From: Rhododendron vialii | Lineage: Eukaryota; Streptophyta; Magnoliopsida; Ericales; Ericaceae | Length of the DNA stretch: 64,000 nucleotides | Direction of reading: 5' to 3' | NCBI RefSeq assembly: GCF_030253575.1 | Contig: NC_080559.1 | Coordinates: 30,530,501 to 30,594,500 of the forward strand | Part shown: positions 49,735-61,611 of the stretch, piece after piece | Numbering within the stretch: the stretch's first letter is position 1 | Layout of the letters: each line of letters opens with the position of its first letter | The notes under the pieces: generated by a model | Databases searched by the model: none | Told to the model about the DNA's origin: nothing | What the model saw: only the letters and a program-made list of their open reading frames with translations | Translations under genes and position numbers: made by a program

Positions 49735-50509
49735 TAGGGGTGTACACGATTCGGATTGGTCTGGTTCTTTAGAAAATTAGTAATCGGATCATTTTCAACG
49801 GTTCTAGGAAATTGGGAACCAGAACCTAACTGATATATGTGTGGAACCTAACTAGAAGTAAACCGTAAAACCGGTTCGGTTTTGATTCAGTTCAGGTTCT
49901 ATCCAATTAGCATTCAAACACTTATTCACAAAATATAAACTCATAAAATTTAAAATTTAAAGCATCAAATAACTCATAAAATAATAATAGACATTTTATT
50001 AAGAATCAAAACCCAATATGGTTCACGAAGTACTTGACACTCGACAGAAAAACATTGACGAAAACCACCAATAAAGTAGCCAAAAACCACTTATGGAATA
50101 ATTAAATTCAGTGACAGAAAAACATTAATGACCCATTATATTTAGGACTAAAATTAAACATATATCATAAACTATAAAATATTGCAGCACGTCTTGAAGT
50201 AAAGAACATCAGCTCCATGTCCAAAACATCACTTAAATCAGCAGCACTAACTTCTTCCATGTTCAAAATGTAGACCAATCTCTACACATATATTTATTTT
50301 TATATAATTATATATATTAGTTCTAAACGGTCCGGTCCGGTTCTAACTACGGTTATTTAATTGAGAACCAATAACCGAACAAAAATTAATGATTCTTATT
50401 TTTTTGGAACCATAACTTGACCACAGAACCGTAGAACCAGATCAAATAAGACGGTTTGGTCCGGATCGGATCGATTTTACTGTTTAGACGATTTTCTTGA
50501 ACATCCCTA
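49735..50509 (-). mobile_element. hAT-like non-autonomous element, family 1 copy C, 775 bp
   Basis: Reverse orientation: begins TAGGGGTGTACACG and ends GAACATCCCTA. Flanked by a perfect 8-bp duplication, attgtttt (49727-49734 and 50510-50517). Outer regions match copies A and B; it is the longest copy, with an extra AT-rich middle of non-coding sequence. Confidence 0.85.
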
Positions 50510-51001
50510 ATTGTTTTGCGATTTTTAGCAACAAATATTTGCTTTTGCGGAAGTAAAATTGCAAACTTTGGGGACTATAAATAGTGATGTTGGTGGATTG
50601 GGAAATCCTGAAGTGTAAGGTCCTGTAGGGTGCACACCGGCCATCGATCTTGACAATAAATGATTAAGATATGATTTTTAATTATAATCGATAAAAATCA
50701 TTTATTACCGATCATAATTAATTTTTAATGTAAATCGATAATTGATAAGATCGACGATTATGTGTTGCCTTACACGTATACTACACGGGGTGCAGCACCC
50801 CCGAATCCGATGTTGGTTACATCACATTTTTGGAGCCACTAGGTCGTCTTATTTGAAATTGTGGGCCTCATACCACCAATGCTGAATTTGTCAAACCGTT
50901 GAAAACTTGCACATACCTACAATACCAGGTCAAGTTATTCCCCACTTACAGTTACACTCATTCAGCCCATACACATTATCTTCTTTTTTTCCGATGGTCA
51001 G

Positions 51002-51170
51002 AAGTGTTTAGACCGGCTTACGCGTAAATCGATTAATTTCTTCTATAGTTCGGTCAAAGGCAGAGTCATTCACACCGGAACTGAAAAATTCACAAGAAAC
51101 TATTTTTTTACAGATTGATCTCAAAAATCAAACTCTGATCAACTGTGTTAGAAACAAACCCAACTTATAC
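51002..51170 (-). mobile_element. SINE-like retroposon, second subfamily
   Basis: After a poly-T run comes 'gaccggcttacgcgtaaatc' and then a stretch (ttcggtcaaagg.. to ..gatcaactgtg) that also occurs, diverged, at 52697-52900. Shared order in two places shows a dispersed family. End points are approximate. Confidence 0.5.
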
Positions 51171-52659
51171 ATGCATTATCGGATGGAGGAGATAGATAGA
51201 TGCGCACTAGGAAGAAAAATGTGGCTACGAAACTTTATAATAAAGGATACTTTTTGACTGGTAAGATATAGTGGATACGGGTTAGGATTTGGGAGGTGGG
51301 AGTTGGCCTGCGACAATTTGCCTTCTAAAAGATTATTCTTCGTAATCAAAATTACTTTTACAACACATATAGTCGAATTTGGTGTAATAATCAAATTACT
51401 TCGGATGATGAAATAAATTGCTCGACTGTTGATAAAAAAAAAATTTGAGAATCTCAAGTCTACAAACCAAAAATACAATTGAAGAAAGCAATCGAGAATC
51501 GATACGCGTTGGTCGCCTACAATATATAACCATTTGGGTGGATTTAGCTATTTGCAATAAGTCTACTTGCGTACACAATTTGCACACTCGCCTAAATAAT
51601 TAGGGATCCTGCACGCACTGCATCGCGAGACCTGCGGTGGCGAATGCTCTTATTTTATGTGAATATGTGTGTAAAATATGTGTAAATAGGATTCTTATAG
51701 ACTTGAAAACTTGTTACATAATTAATAAAAAGAAAAAGGTGGTCCTTATTATTTATGTGGGGAAGAATCCATCCCACATGGTTCAAACAAAAGTTGGAGT
51801 ATCAACCAAAAAGTAGAATAGGACTACTCATCTCATACCACTCAAGTTCTTGATTTTTCAGATCAGAAAACAAAAAGTTCTTCAAAGGAATGCTTTGACA
51901 ACCTATAAAACAGGTACATCGATCACTGGATATTTGCAATTTTTTACTTTTGCTAAGTGGATATTTTCCATCGCATATGATATCTTTTGGCCCAATAGTA
52001 ACTACCGCCTATAATACATGATTTTTTTTTTTATCGGACCGGCAATTCAGGATTCATGTCAAGCCAAAAAAATTGATCTACATCATGCACTTGTAGGGCT
52101 CGAAGAGCATAATATCCTTGTAAAAAAAAAAAAATTTGATTTTTTTCACGTACTATAATTTATTCGCAAAGTTCTTTCAAGTGGACGGATGCATAATTAA
52201 ATGTTTTGAACTCCGAATAAAAGACTGGTTACGGTAGGCACGGATCCTTTTTTTAGGCACGCATCCTTATTGTTTTTTTAGTCTACTTTGATGATACATC
52301 CACTTCGCCAGAATAGCGATCTCTCTCCTTCACAGCGATCCAGAAAGTGAGTCAATTAACAACCGAAAAATGTAGATTACGACTCCACTTTGGCATCTGG
52401 AAGACTAGCTACGCTGGAGGAGCAACGACGACTTTATGGATGTTTTTTTCACACTTGTTAGATAGCTCCAACAAAGTACAGTATAGCACTAGCAGAGATC
52501 GAGCGGATCCTTTCCTGATTACTAATAAAAGTTGTTTTGGAGTTACACAGCCGGAGCAGGGCCCTCAGCTCGCTTTTCAGGACCTCAATCATGGAAGGTG
52601 CATGCAAGCTTGATACTAGTTTTCTTTCTGTTTCTTTTAGTGCCTGGGTACCAAAAGAA

Positions 52660-52663
<4 letters not shown>

Positions 52664-52690
<27 letters not shown>
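52664..52690. repeat. (CT)n microsatellite
   Basis: About 13 CT units, directly before a SINE-like tail. Confidence 0.85.
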
Positions 52691-52696
52691 TTGACG

Positions 52697-52910
52697 GTGA
52701 GAGTGTTCAGGCCAGTTTACGCGCAACTCAACTAATCCCCTCCTCCGGTCCAGTCAAAGGTATGCTATATATCCACGTCGGGACTAGAGAGTTCACAAAA
52801 AATTTCTGTTTTGCGGCTTGAGTCACTTGACCTCAAGAATTGAATTTTGATCAATTGTCTGCGGAGCAAAAATCCACTAACCAACCGGACTAACCGTGGA
52901 GGTTCTCCCT
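52697..52910 (-). mobile_element. SINE-like retroposon, second subfamily, copy 2
   Basis: Contains 'ggccagtttacgcgcaactc' and then the same block order as 51002-51170 (ccagtcaaagg, gagagttcacaa, gaattttgatcaattgt). It ends near 'accaaccggactaaccgtgg'. Boundaries are approximate. Confidence 0.5.
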
Positions 52911-53529
52911 CACACTCACCCCAATGTTGTCCAACTCTCAACACGAAGTAGACCAATCCCCCACTCATTGCGAAGACCTAATTGATTATCCATTTTAAAA
53001 CCAAGACAGCCCATGAAAAAACCCAGCTGGACCAGCCACTTGAAAATGTATACTAGTATTTGTCAAGGTAGGTGCTATGCCCATAACTCCACAAAAAGGT
53101 CAGGTCAGGTCAGCTAGCTACAATTAACTAACCGTCCACTGTGCTTATGATGAGCCAGCTAGCCTTCATAACTGCCTTGGTTCGAAACCCTATATATATA
53201 TATGAACACCATTGCAGCAACGTTCAGTTGTCCCCATCGGCATCTTCATAAGGAGTATCAATTCAATTATGATAGTGAAAGGAGGGTTGAGTTTTGCTGC
53301 TCTCAAATGAAGTGAATGGTCATCTGTCGTTAATAAATGTTATCAGCACCTACCATCAAACTACGTACTGCACAATTTTGGAACATTGATGCCACTTTAA
53401 AAAAAAAAAAAAAAAAAAGCATTCCAAAACAATGAAAGAATACTTGAGAATAAGGGAAATGTTTGTTGGAATTTTAGGTGAAAGAATTTGGAGCATTCAG
53501 AGGTCTCTTGAGGCAGCTGAAATGAGTCA

Positions 53530-53930
53530 CATATATTTCGTTGTAAATATTACTATCACCAGCTAGCGTCTGAGCTCAGACTATTTGTACAATTTGGGAA
53601 CATTGATGCCACTCAGGGTTATAGATCTGGGTTCTCGCTTTTGAATTCGGTCGGCTTAGGTGACGATTCTTGAACTCTCCAATAACGACGGTAAAAGCAT
53701 CAAGAAGCAGATTCAGTGATTGATCATGCGAACCGGAAGCAGATCCAGTGATTGATCCTGCGGCGGAAAGCAGATTCAATGACAATCCTCCACCTACCTC
53801 GACGAGCGGAGTCAGCATTGGAACCGAGTGGCTTTTCTAGTATTTTGTTTTAATTTTTTGTAATTTAAAAAAATCCAATAAGTAACCTTGTCTAATATTA
53901 AAACGTGGAAATCAATGAGAGAATCTATCT
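53530..53930. repeat. Segmental duplicate, copy 1 (with 55345-55790)
   Basis: Shared landmarks in the same order are 'ggaacattgatgcc', 'gggttatagat.tgggttctc', 'caataacgacggtaaaagc', 'gaagcagat.ca.tga', 'gagtggcttttctag' and 'caataag.aaccttgtctaat'. No recognisable protein in either copy. A further short piece of the motif ('ttttggaacattgatgccac') lies at about 53378. Confidence 0.7.
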
Positions 53931-54135
53931 ATCTTCTATCTATATCCTATGAAAATGTGTTTAAGCCCCACAAACCTCCAAACCTCTATTCCTAATTTCC
54001 TGGATTTTGAACTTTATAAAAAAAAAATACCCACATGCCAATAAAATAAAAACTACCACGTCCATTCCCCCATGCTACTTGACTTCCACGTCCATTCTCC
54101 CCGACCCACTTCCCCTTTTTTCCCCAATTTCTAGC

Positions 54136-54172
<37 letters not shown>

Positions 54173-54990
54173 GAGCCGGGTGTGAGTTTAGAGTGTGGGA
54201 TAATTAAAATTCCAACCAAAAAACAAGAAGACATGAAAAAGTAACTTCACAATATCAGATAACTACTCTCATGATTGGATAACTCCCCATTACCATGGCT
54301 TGATAAATACTCCTACGAGAAAACCTGATCGAAAACAAACATTGATGCAAGTTTTATTTTTTTTCCAATGTCCATTTCAAGCATCACGTAAAATTAAACT
54401 CATTCTGATCTTCCACTTCACAAATATTTACATGTGACCGTGGGCAGCGCGCGGTGGTCTCCATTAATTCTCTTATAGTTTCTTTGTAAAGAGAAGGGTC
54501 CAGAGGAGCAATGGGCAGCAATTCAAGAGACAATCAAATAATTTTTTCATTCTGCCATGCTTCGTGTTATATATACGAGCTAGATGGGTTTTCTTCTTTT
54601 TCTTTTCATTCGATCCTCTGTAATTTATTTTCATTTGATCTCCAAACCTTTGAATTCATTATTTAATGGTTTCACTATTTTTCTTTGAAGTATTTGTATA
54701 ATTAGTTACCATGTTAGTATGATATACTCATATTGGAAATGATTGCCACATATAAACGAAAATGTATGCATATATAAATGTAGACGGTTACATTTTGTTT
54801 ATTAAACTACTAGCGTTGTGTTCGTTTGATGCACGGAGAATTGAAAAAAATCGACTAATTTTGCAAACACTTTTTCCCTCCCGTGAATCGAATGGGCCGC
54901 GTTCAATACATGAAATATGAAAAAACAAATACTAATGCAGTAAATTTTTTGTCCCGTGCATCGAACGGATATTACACTGGTACTTCAAAA
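53931..54990. other. Intergenic DNA
   Basis: Contains a (GA)n microsatellite at about 54140-54170. Otherwise AT-rich, with no gene seen. Confidence 0.5.
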
Positions 54991-55130
54991 TAATGGAAAT
55001 GTTAAGTGATAAGGAGAGCTCTCTCTATCAGGACGACATTTTAGATTCCATTCTCCTTGGGGCGCGGAGTGCACTTTCTCCCACCCGGGGATGTGCTGTG
55101 CACTTGTTATAGGCTAGTTAGATTCACTTA
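54991..55130. repeat. Segmental duplicate, block X (with 55795-55915)
   Basis: Both copies run 'tacttcaaaataatggaaat.ttaagtg.taagg', 'aggacgacatt', 'attctcc...ggggcg' and 'ggttagttagattca'. Non-coding. Confidence 0.65.
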
Positions 55131-55161
55131 AAACAAAATAATCTAATAATCTAAGACCTAA

Positions 55162-55342
55162 GAGCATCTCCATTGTAATTAGTAAATGAGCGTGGATAAA
55201 TAAATTTAACAACAATGTTAAAAAAATACTTCACATTGTAATAAGCAAAATTACAAGTCTTTTAGCAAATAACCAAATTCCACTCATTTTATAACCAAAC
55301 TTAATAACTTTTACTAATAACCAAACTCAATACTCAATAAGT
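55162..55342. mobile_element. Fragment of the GAGCATCC-type MITE family
   Basis: Begins TAA|GAGCATCTCCATTGTAAT and carries 'ataaccaaacttaa' blocks like the elements at 61.6-63.0 kb. The right terminal repeat is missing. Confidence 0.55.
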
Positions 55343-55344
55343 GA

Positions 55345-55790
55345 ATAGTCATATGTCGTTATAAATATTATCACCAGCTAGCTAGCTTCTGACTATTTGT
55401 ACAATTTTGGAACATTGATGCCGCTCGGGGTTATAGATTTGGGTTCTCAGCTTTTGAATTTTGGTTGGTTCACGATTTCTGAGCTCTGGCCAATAACGAC
55501 GGTAAAAGCGTTAAGAAGCATATCCAATGATTTATATCTTGCAGCGGGAAGCAGATCCAATGACGATCCTTCACCTATCTCTACGAGCAGAGTCGATATC
55601 GGAGATGAGTGGCTTTTCTAGCGTTTCATTTTATATTTAGTTTTAAGTTTTTGCCGTTGTATATTGTTCTTGTTTTGTATATGAGATGATGAGCTGTCGA
55701 GTTGACAGCCTTCAAAATACATAAATAAACAAAATAAAAAACATCCAATAAGCAACCTTGTCTAATAAAACGTGGTAAGCAATGGGAGAA
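55345..55790. repeat. Segmental duplicate, copy 2 (with 53530-53930)
   Basis: Diverged copy of the block at 53.5-53.9 kb, followed directly by the second copy of block X. The pairing of blocks suggests a larger duplicated segment later broken by insertions. Confidence 0.7.
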
Positions 55791-55794
55791 TACT

Positions 55795-55915
55795 TCAAAA
55801 TAATGGAAATATTAAGTGGTAAGGTGCTCTTTCTTTATGAGGACGACATTTAGATTACATTCTCCCACTGGGGCGGGTTCCACTCCCACCGACCCTGAGT
55901 TAGGTTAGTTAGATT
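55795..55915. repeat. Segmental duplicate, block X copy 2
   Basis: See 54991-55130; about 75-80 percent alike by eye, with small gaps. Confidence 0.6.
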
Positions 55916-56164
55916 CATGAGTATTTTTACGTTTGATATTGGTTCTTCTCGACGAGAGGAATCGAAAAAAAAAATTCTTTATGACTTTTACACAAGTATT
56001 TTGGGAAATATCGAAAGGCTTGAAAAGTCACCGCTATTGGACTTCTTTTGGCGATTCCCACACTCGTAAACATCATGCCGCATAGCGAAGCATAATGCGA
56101 GGTATCGACGAGTCAAATAAAGTAAATGAGTAAACATGGCAAGTTGGTAACCAAATGGGCTCGT

Positions 56165-56260
56165 AATTTTTTTACTATAACTCAAGTTTTCGGGCCAGTT
56201 TACACTCATCTCAACTAATTCTGGGAACCAATCCCACACCCAAATGGGCCATACTTACCA
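56165..56260 (-). mobile_element. SINE 3' fragment
   Basis: Poly-T and 'gggccagtttacactcatct' followed by 'caactaattctggg', the reversed SINE tail. Rest of the element is not visible. Confidence 0.45.
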
Positions 56261-56977
56261 TCATCAGGAAACTAAAAGCCCCTCAATAGCCATAGAACTT
56301 CCGTTACTAAATTCACTTGCGTATACCTCAATATATATTGAGAGCCCTTCTTGTACATAATATCCTTACCGGAGTGTCCAATGGCAAAGCATCAATTGAC
56401 AGCAATCACTAGCTATCAGAAGATTCAAGTTATCAGGTTTCCAATGAAATACTAACAAACGAATGAGAAAAAATATCTCACACTACAGGAAAATTACGAA
56501 CTCAAACTATGCTGACCAAGTTTTAGTAAACCATTTGCTCCTCAAAATTTGGCAGGGCATGCATCTTTTTTGAGGACCACGAAAGTTTTCCGTGTAAAAA
56601 CAGCTTGGTCCCCTGTGGCAAAAGATTCGCAATTCGTACGACAATTGCTTGATTGTGTCCGATCCCGTAAAGTAGTCAAATCGATCAGCATCAAACCTAT
56701 TCGAGACGTAGCATCGATCAAAAACCAAATATCTGTATTCAGTACTGGTGCATGCCCGACGCGATACTAACAAATCCGAGAGGTAAATTCCATCCGATTT
56801 GCTGGTAGAACCAATTTCAATCAGATGCTTTCAATTGCTAATCCACTTGTCTGGTGAGGTTTTCTCATGGATAACGTTGATGATGTACAAAAATGGTTCG
56901 TCAATCCTAGCTCCGTCTTCCGGGTGTTCCTGCCAAACAACGTCCAATAGGGTGCTTCCAGTCGTGGACCCTCCGAT

Positions 56978-57410
56978 TAGGGCTGCAAACGAGCCGAGCC
57001 GAGCCGAGTTTTAGAGTGTTCGAGCTCGGCTCGCCAAAAATTTAGTTAGCTCGAGCTCGTGACGAGCTGCAGGACTCGAGTTCGAGCTCGGCTCGAGATG
57101 TATTTACAGAGCTCGAGCTCGGCTCGCCTCATAAACGAGCCAAGTGAGCCGAGCTCGAGCTCTGTAAGTAATCATAAACGAGCCGAGCGAGCCGAGCTCG
57201 AGCTCTGTAAGTAATATATATATAAAAATAGTTGGGCTCGCGAGCCAATTCGAGCCGAGTTTCGACTAGCTCGAGCTCGGCTCGTTTCATAAACGAGCCG
57301 AACATTTTAGCTCGAGCTCGTTCGTTTGTGTCTCGAACCGAGCCGAGCTGAGTCGTTATCGAGCCGAGCTTCGAGCCGCTTGCGAGCGGCTCGGATCGTT
57401 TGCAGCCCTA
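56978..57410. mobile_element. hAT-like GAGCTCG-rich element, family 2, 433 bp
   Basis: Left end TAGGGCTGCAAACGAGCC and right end GGATCGTTTGCAGCCCTA are inverted repeats. Flanked by a perfect 8-bp duplication, cctccgat (56970-56977 and 57411-57418). The interior is almost wholly built of 'gagccgagctcgagctc' motifs in both orientations, which makes it GC-rich amid AT-rich DNA and able to fold strongly. No coding sequence. Confidence 0.88.
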
Positions 57411-57942
57411 CCTCCGATGCTCAAGTCAGTTGATGAATTAGATGGAAATGCTCTGTAACTCCACTTTGTGGGATCGTGGGTGGTTTCTCAACCGTCCCCC
57501 ACGATACCTGGTATTTAGGCGAGAAAGGTGAGGCATGCCGAGCGATCGAATCGTTCTGAGCCAGACCGGTCGAGTGACTTAGGACGAGGGAGTAGGGGAC
57601 GCGTGTCAGCCCCCAGCGCTCGGTAGTAATTAAGTGACTAAAAAATGTACTCATCAGATAATAATACTGAAGAAGCCAAAACCAAAACGAGTTAATTTTA
57701 AAAGGCAAAAAGTCAAACAAGCAAAAAGGTCATGTGTATAATTGCGATAACCTCAACAATCCGAAAAAGAAAAAAGTGCATCCAATTGCGATTATAGAAC
57801 ATGTATATCATCATGGTTAATCGCAATGAGGGCTCTCCCCACCACAATACAGAGTGGAATAGAATACCAATTTTAAAATGGATTTGTGGAAGATAACACA
57901 TAATTTCTGCACCAGATGATCACTTGAAACTCTTACAAAGGT

Positions 57943-58146
57943 AATCCCGAGGGTTTGGCCAAGTGAGCATGAAAAAGTAATAAGTGTCTGTCTTTTACGA
58001 GATTGAATGTTCGCATCTCATAGAAGCTGAACATTTCAAACCTTAGGGCCACTGGAGGACTTGCCCATTCGTTACCTTTAGGAATTTATAATTAGCCGCA
58101 GTGCGCGTAAGCTGCCCGGATATTCGGTTTTCAAAAAAAAAAAAAA
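57943..58146 (+). mobile_element. Full-length tRNA-derived SINE, 204 bp
   Basis: A-box-like TTGGCCAAGTGAGCA (about 57954-57968) and B-box-like GTTCGCATCTC (about 58010-58020) sit at tRNA-like spacing, followed by a tRNA-unrelated body, 'ggtgcgcgtaagct'-type tail region (58100-58112) and a poly-A of about 16. Flanked by a 14-bp duplication with one mismatch, act(c/t)ttacaaaggt (57929-57942 and 58147-58160). Confidence 0.82.
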
Positions 58147-58433
58147 AACTTTTACAAAGGTTTATCGTGTCCTTGTCAATCGTGACCATCAACTGGAATC
58201 AATGCCCAAATAGGAGTAGGACAATGAGTAAAATTCTCAAGAATAAAAAAGGTTGGTTGGTAATTATTCAATTGTTTATTTGCTTATGACTTTGCCTTTT
58301 TGTTATGAAAGGAATATTGTTTATTCACCCTTTAGAAGGTCTATATCAAACAAGCTCAATTTTTTATTTTATTTTTTATGGATCACAATGGAACCGATAG
58401 AACTCTTTTGACAATTTTTCATAAACATGTTTA

Positions 58434-58659
58434 CTCCATCCATCCCAAATTCTTGGTCATCTACGGTTTTACGTGCAATTTTTAATTGCCTATATTTCTC
58501 AATGTGTGTGTGTATATATATTTAAGTTTTTAAAAACATAATTTTATAAAAATAATTGAAATTTATCAAATAAGATTTATATTGCATATTATAAACAGTA
58601 TATATTAAGAGAAATAAATCATTGAAAATTGCACGTAAATCCGTAGAGGACAAAGGGAG
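58434..58659. mobile_element. Stowaway-type MITE, 226 bp
   Basis: Left end CTCCATCCATCCCAAATTCT and right end ATCCGTAGAGGACAAAGGGAG; inner arms 'ttttacgtgcaatttttaat' and 'tgaaaattgcacgtaaatcc' are complementary. TA flanks both ends (58432-58433 and 58660-58661). Confidence 0.75.
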
Positions 58660-58723
58660 TATATTACTTGTGAGGTCAGATGCTTTTTCATTGTAGATTT
58701 GTCTATTAGATCAGCAAAACATC

Positions 58724-58728
<5 letters not shown>

Positions 58729-58767
<39 letters not shown>
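58729..58767. repeat. (GA)n microsatellite
   Basis: About 19 GA units. Confidence 0.9.
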
Positions 58768-58771
<4 letters not shown>

Positions 58772-58954
58772 AGAGATAATCATTAATACTCCTATCTTTT
58801 TTTGTTTCTATTTTTTTTTTTAAGTATGTTTAGTATGTTGTTTTCCCTAAATTTTCTCGTTTCTTTTTTGAGTACAAATTTCATCATTATTTTCAAAAAT
58901 AAAATTAACCTCGACAATCCGAAAAAGAAAAAAGTGCATCCAATTTCTCTCACT

Positions 58955-59144
58955 AAACCCAAGGGGTACGGTTTTGGTCAAGTGGGCATAGGTGAGTGTT
59001 TGTTCTCCATGAAGTCACAAGTTCGAATCTCACAAAGGTTAAACATTTTAAACCTTAGCCATCTGAAAGGGTTTGACCAGTTCTTTATTTCAAGATTCCG
59101 AAATTAGTAGATATGTGCCCAAGTTGGTCCGAACGTTGAGTTAT
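58955..59144 (+). mobile_element. Second full SINE copy, in a duplicated segment
   Basis: A-box-like TTTGGTCAAGTGGGCA and B-box-like GTTCGAATCTC are present; the tail reads 'gaaattagtagatatgtgcc'. The flanking sequences on both sides (for example ctcgacaatccgaaaaag, and catcaactggaatcaatg further right) also flank the SINE at 57943, so the two lie in a local duplication of about 500 bp. Confidence 0.65.
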
Positions 59145-59166
59145 AAAAACAACTTTTACAAAGATT

Positions 59167-59248
59167 CGGATTTCATGTTTTTATTCTTATATGATGATGA
59201 AATGTTCTTTACCGATACCAAAAACAAAAATAAATAAATACAAAAAGT
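59167..59248 (+). mobile_element. Short retroposon tail, 82 bp
   Basis: Contains 'gttctttaccgatacc' followed by an A-rich tail, and is bordered by cttttacaaagatt (59153-59166) and cttttccaaagatt (59249-59262), a 14-bp direct repeat with one mismatch. It appears only in this copy of the local duplication. Confidence 0.5.
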
Positions 59249-60100
59249 CTTTTCCAAAGATTTATCTTGTTCTTGTCAATCATGCTTAGCCATCAACTGG
59301 AATCAATGCACAAATAGGAGTAGGATGATAAGTAAAATCAAGAATAAACAAAGATTTATCTTGTTCTTGTTCACTCTTTTGAAAGGTATATTTCGATTAC
59401 AATTTGAGGTTTGATAAGGTCTATGACAATTATTCACGAAAGTGTCCGTGAAAAGGACTCCAACATTTTCGTTATAGTTTTCCTAATCGTTGTTGATACT
59501 GCTAACTACTTGATGATGTGAGGTCCAATACCTTTCATCATCAATCAATTTATAAAACAGAAGAGTGTGGGGACAAATTGTTGGAACGGCTTAGATTCAT
59601 TTGATCCAAAGGTTATAAGTGCATCCTCCCACTTTCCGGTTAAGTGCACATGGTTTTCACCTAAATCACATAACTGCTATCCCCTTCCAACCAAGATACG
59701 TAGTGCCGTAGGCACGGGCTAGCACTAGTTAATAAATAAAACAACCCACCTCCAAGGAAGAGGGGGAGATATATTTCAGAGAGAATAATATCTTTTCTCA
59801 TTTATAATATAATTTTTAACTTTTTTGTTCAAAAAACAGTTTTAATATGTTATTTTAAAAAAAAGAATTATCTTCTCACTTTTTGAGAACGAATTTTCTC
59901 AATTTTTGAGAAAATAAAATTAAGTTTTTGAAATAAACGTTTTTAAGATAAACATTTGTAACGTATTACTAGTAATCACCTAAATAAACATCAATTTAAC
60001 CTTTACCATTTTAAAATTAGTTAAAGAGATAGACCAAATGGAATTTTTTTTTTTTTGGCCAAATGGAGTTTAATGATAAGAGATTAAAATTCTTTCCACT

Positions 60101-60488
60101 TTAGGTAGAAAATCCCAAGTTTTCACCGCCTATTGTGGGCCCCATCGTGCGTTTGTTATAGAAATATGAACCGTTCATCTTGTAAGACCTGTAGTGAAGT
60201 TTATCCACACAAAAAATCAGCCTGATTGAAAATCAAAAGGTATATCAAAACTTGAATTTCGGTTTATAAAATTGACGGCCATAGACAATTTAACTTTAAA
60301 GAATCATATCGTCCATTGAAGATAATTAAAATTTTGATATACTTATCGATATTTGATGAAGATAATTTTTTTAATTGCATGGATATACTAATTTTTGAGT
60401 CCACAATATGAACGATTCAGATTAATGTAACAAATCTACTATAAAGCCCACAAATTGCGGTGATGGAAACTTGGAATTTTCCACCTAA
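60101..60488. mobile_element. MITE with ~30-bp terminal inverted repeats, 388 bp
   Basis: Left end TTAGGTAGAAAATCCCAAG...TTTTCACCGC; right end GCGGTGATGG...CTTGGAATTTTCCACCTAA. The arms pair over about 30 bp with one small gap. Non-coding interior. The duplication is TA at most, so the superfamily is open. Confidence 0.7.
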
Positions 60489-61608
60489 GGCTTCGTTTAG
60501 TTGCCAGGAATGTTGTATCGGAAAGTTATTGTCAAGAAAAGTTATGTAAAGTGAAGTAAAGGAAAAAGAAATCTATTTTTCCGTGAGTGTTCATTTGACA
60601 AATTTTTTTTGCAGAAAAACTAAAGTTTAGTGGTTCATTTGCCGGGAAAAAAACACTTATAAGAAACTTCTTTATTTTTATTCTCATGACTAGTTTTAAA
60701 TGAAAGTAACTTTGAGAGCTAAATAATAGACTATCATATTTCAAAAATTAACACATACGGAAAATGTATTTTATTTAATGCAAAGCCTTAACATGAAATG
60801 AAAAAATTGACTTACAATTTCCTATTCAATTTGCTATCTTCTCAATGAGCAAATCCCCCATTTAAATTAACATCCTCTAATAATCAACCTAACAAATGAA
60901 GTTTAAAAAATAAGTAGATGATAACTAAATAAACAAATGCTAAATAACCGTGCTTGATTAGTTACCGATACAAAAACTTACTGATAATTAGTTTGTACAA
61001 AACAAAATTGAAGACTAATGATAAGATAAATAAATACTTCAAAAAAAAACTTTCAATTTTTTTCGACAACAATTATCTCAGAAAGCGTCATAGTAGTCGA
61101 AATTGTTGTTACTCACGTAAATCTCAAAGTGCCTTTCTAAGAACCTAATTCGTATTTTTTAGATATTGGTGTCATTCACTTTTTTTCTTACCCGCCAATG
61201 ATTTTGGCCCCACAATGAAAAAAACTTTTCCCATGACGTAAAATCTTATACTTTTGGCCGGATCACTTTTACAAGTAAGTAAATCTTGCAAGAAAACTTA
61301 AAAACACGTTTCCCACTACTTTCCTACCAACTAAACACTATAAAAGTTATGAAAAATTTGATTGGAAATTGACTTCTACACTCTCCTTTTTAGCACATAC
61401 ATTCCTTTTTTGTGTCTTTATTTGGTATAAATTTACTCTATTGCCCTTTAATGTGTGAAAAAGTGAACTTATGAAATGGTAAAAAAGTAAATTTACATGA
61501 ATAAGGACAAAAAAAAAAGAGGGTGTGGTAAAAATGAAAGTGTAGAAGTCAATTTCCAAATCGATTTTTCTTATCATTCTCTGTACTTTCCTGACAACTG
61601 AATGGGTC
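60489..61608. other. Intergenic AT-rich DNA
   Basis: No gene, RNA or bounded element that I can support. Confidence 0.5.
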
Positions 61609-61611
61609 TAA

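Noticed and set aside
50622-50810. Possible MITE between 'tagggtgcacaccgg' and 'cggggtgcagcaccc'
   Set aside because: The arms pair poorly and no flanking duplication was found.
57943-59144. tRNA genes at the A-box/B-box pairs
   Set aside because: The boxes sit in SINEs with bodies, tails and target duplications, and the sequence between them does not fold into a cloverleaf by eye.
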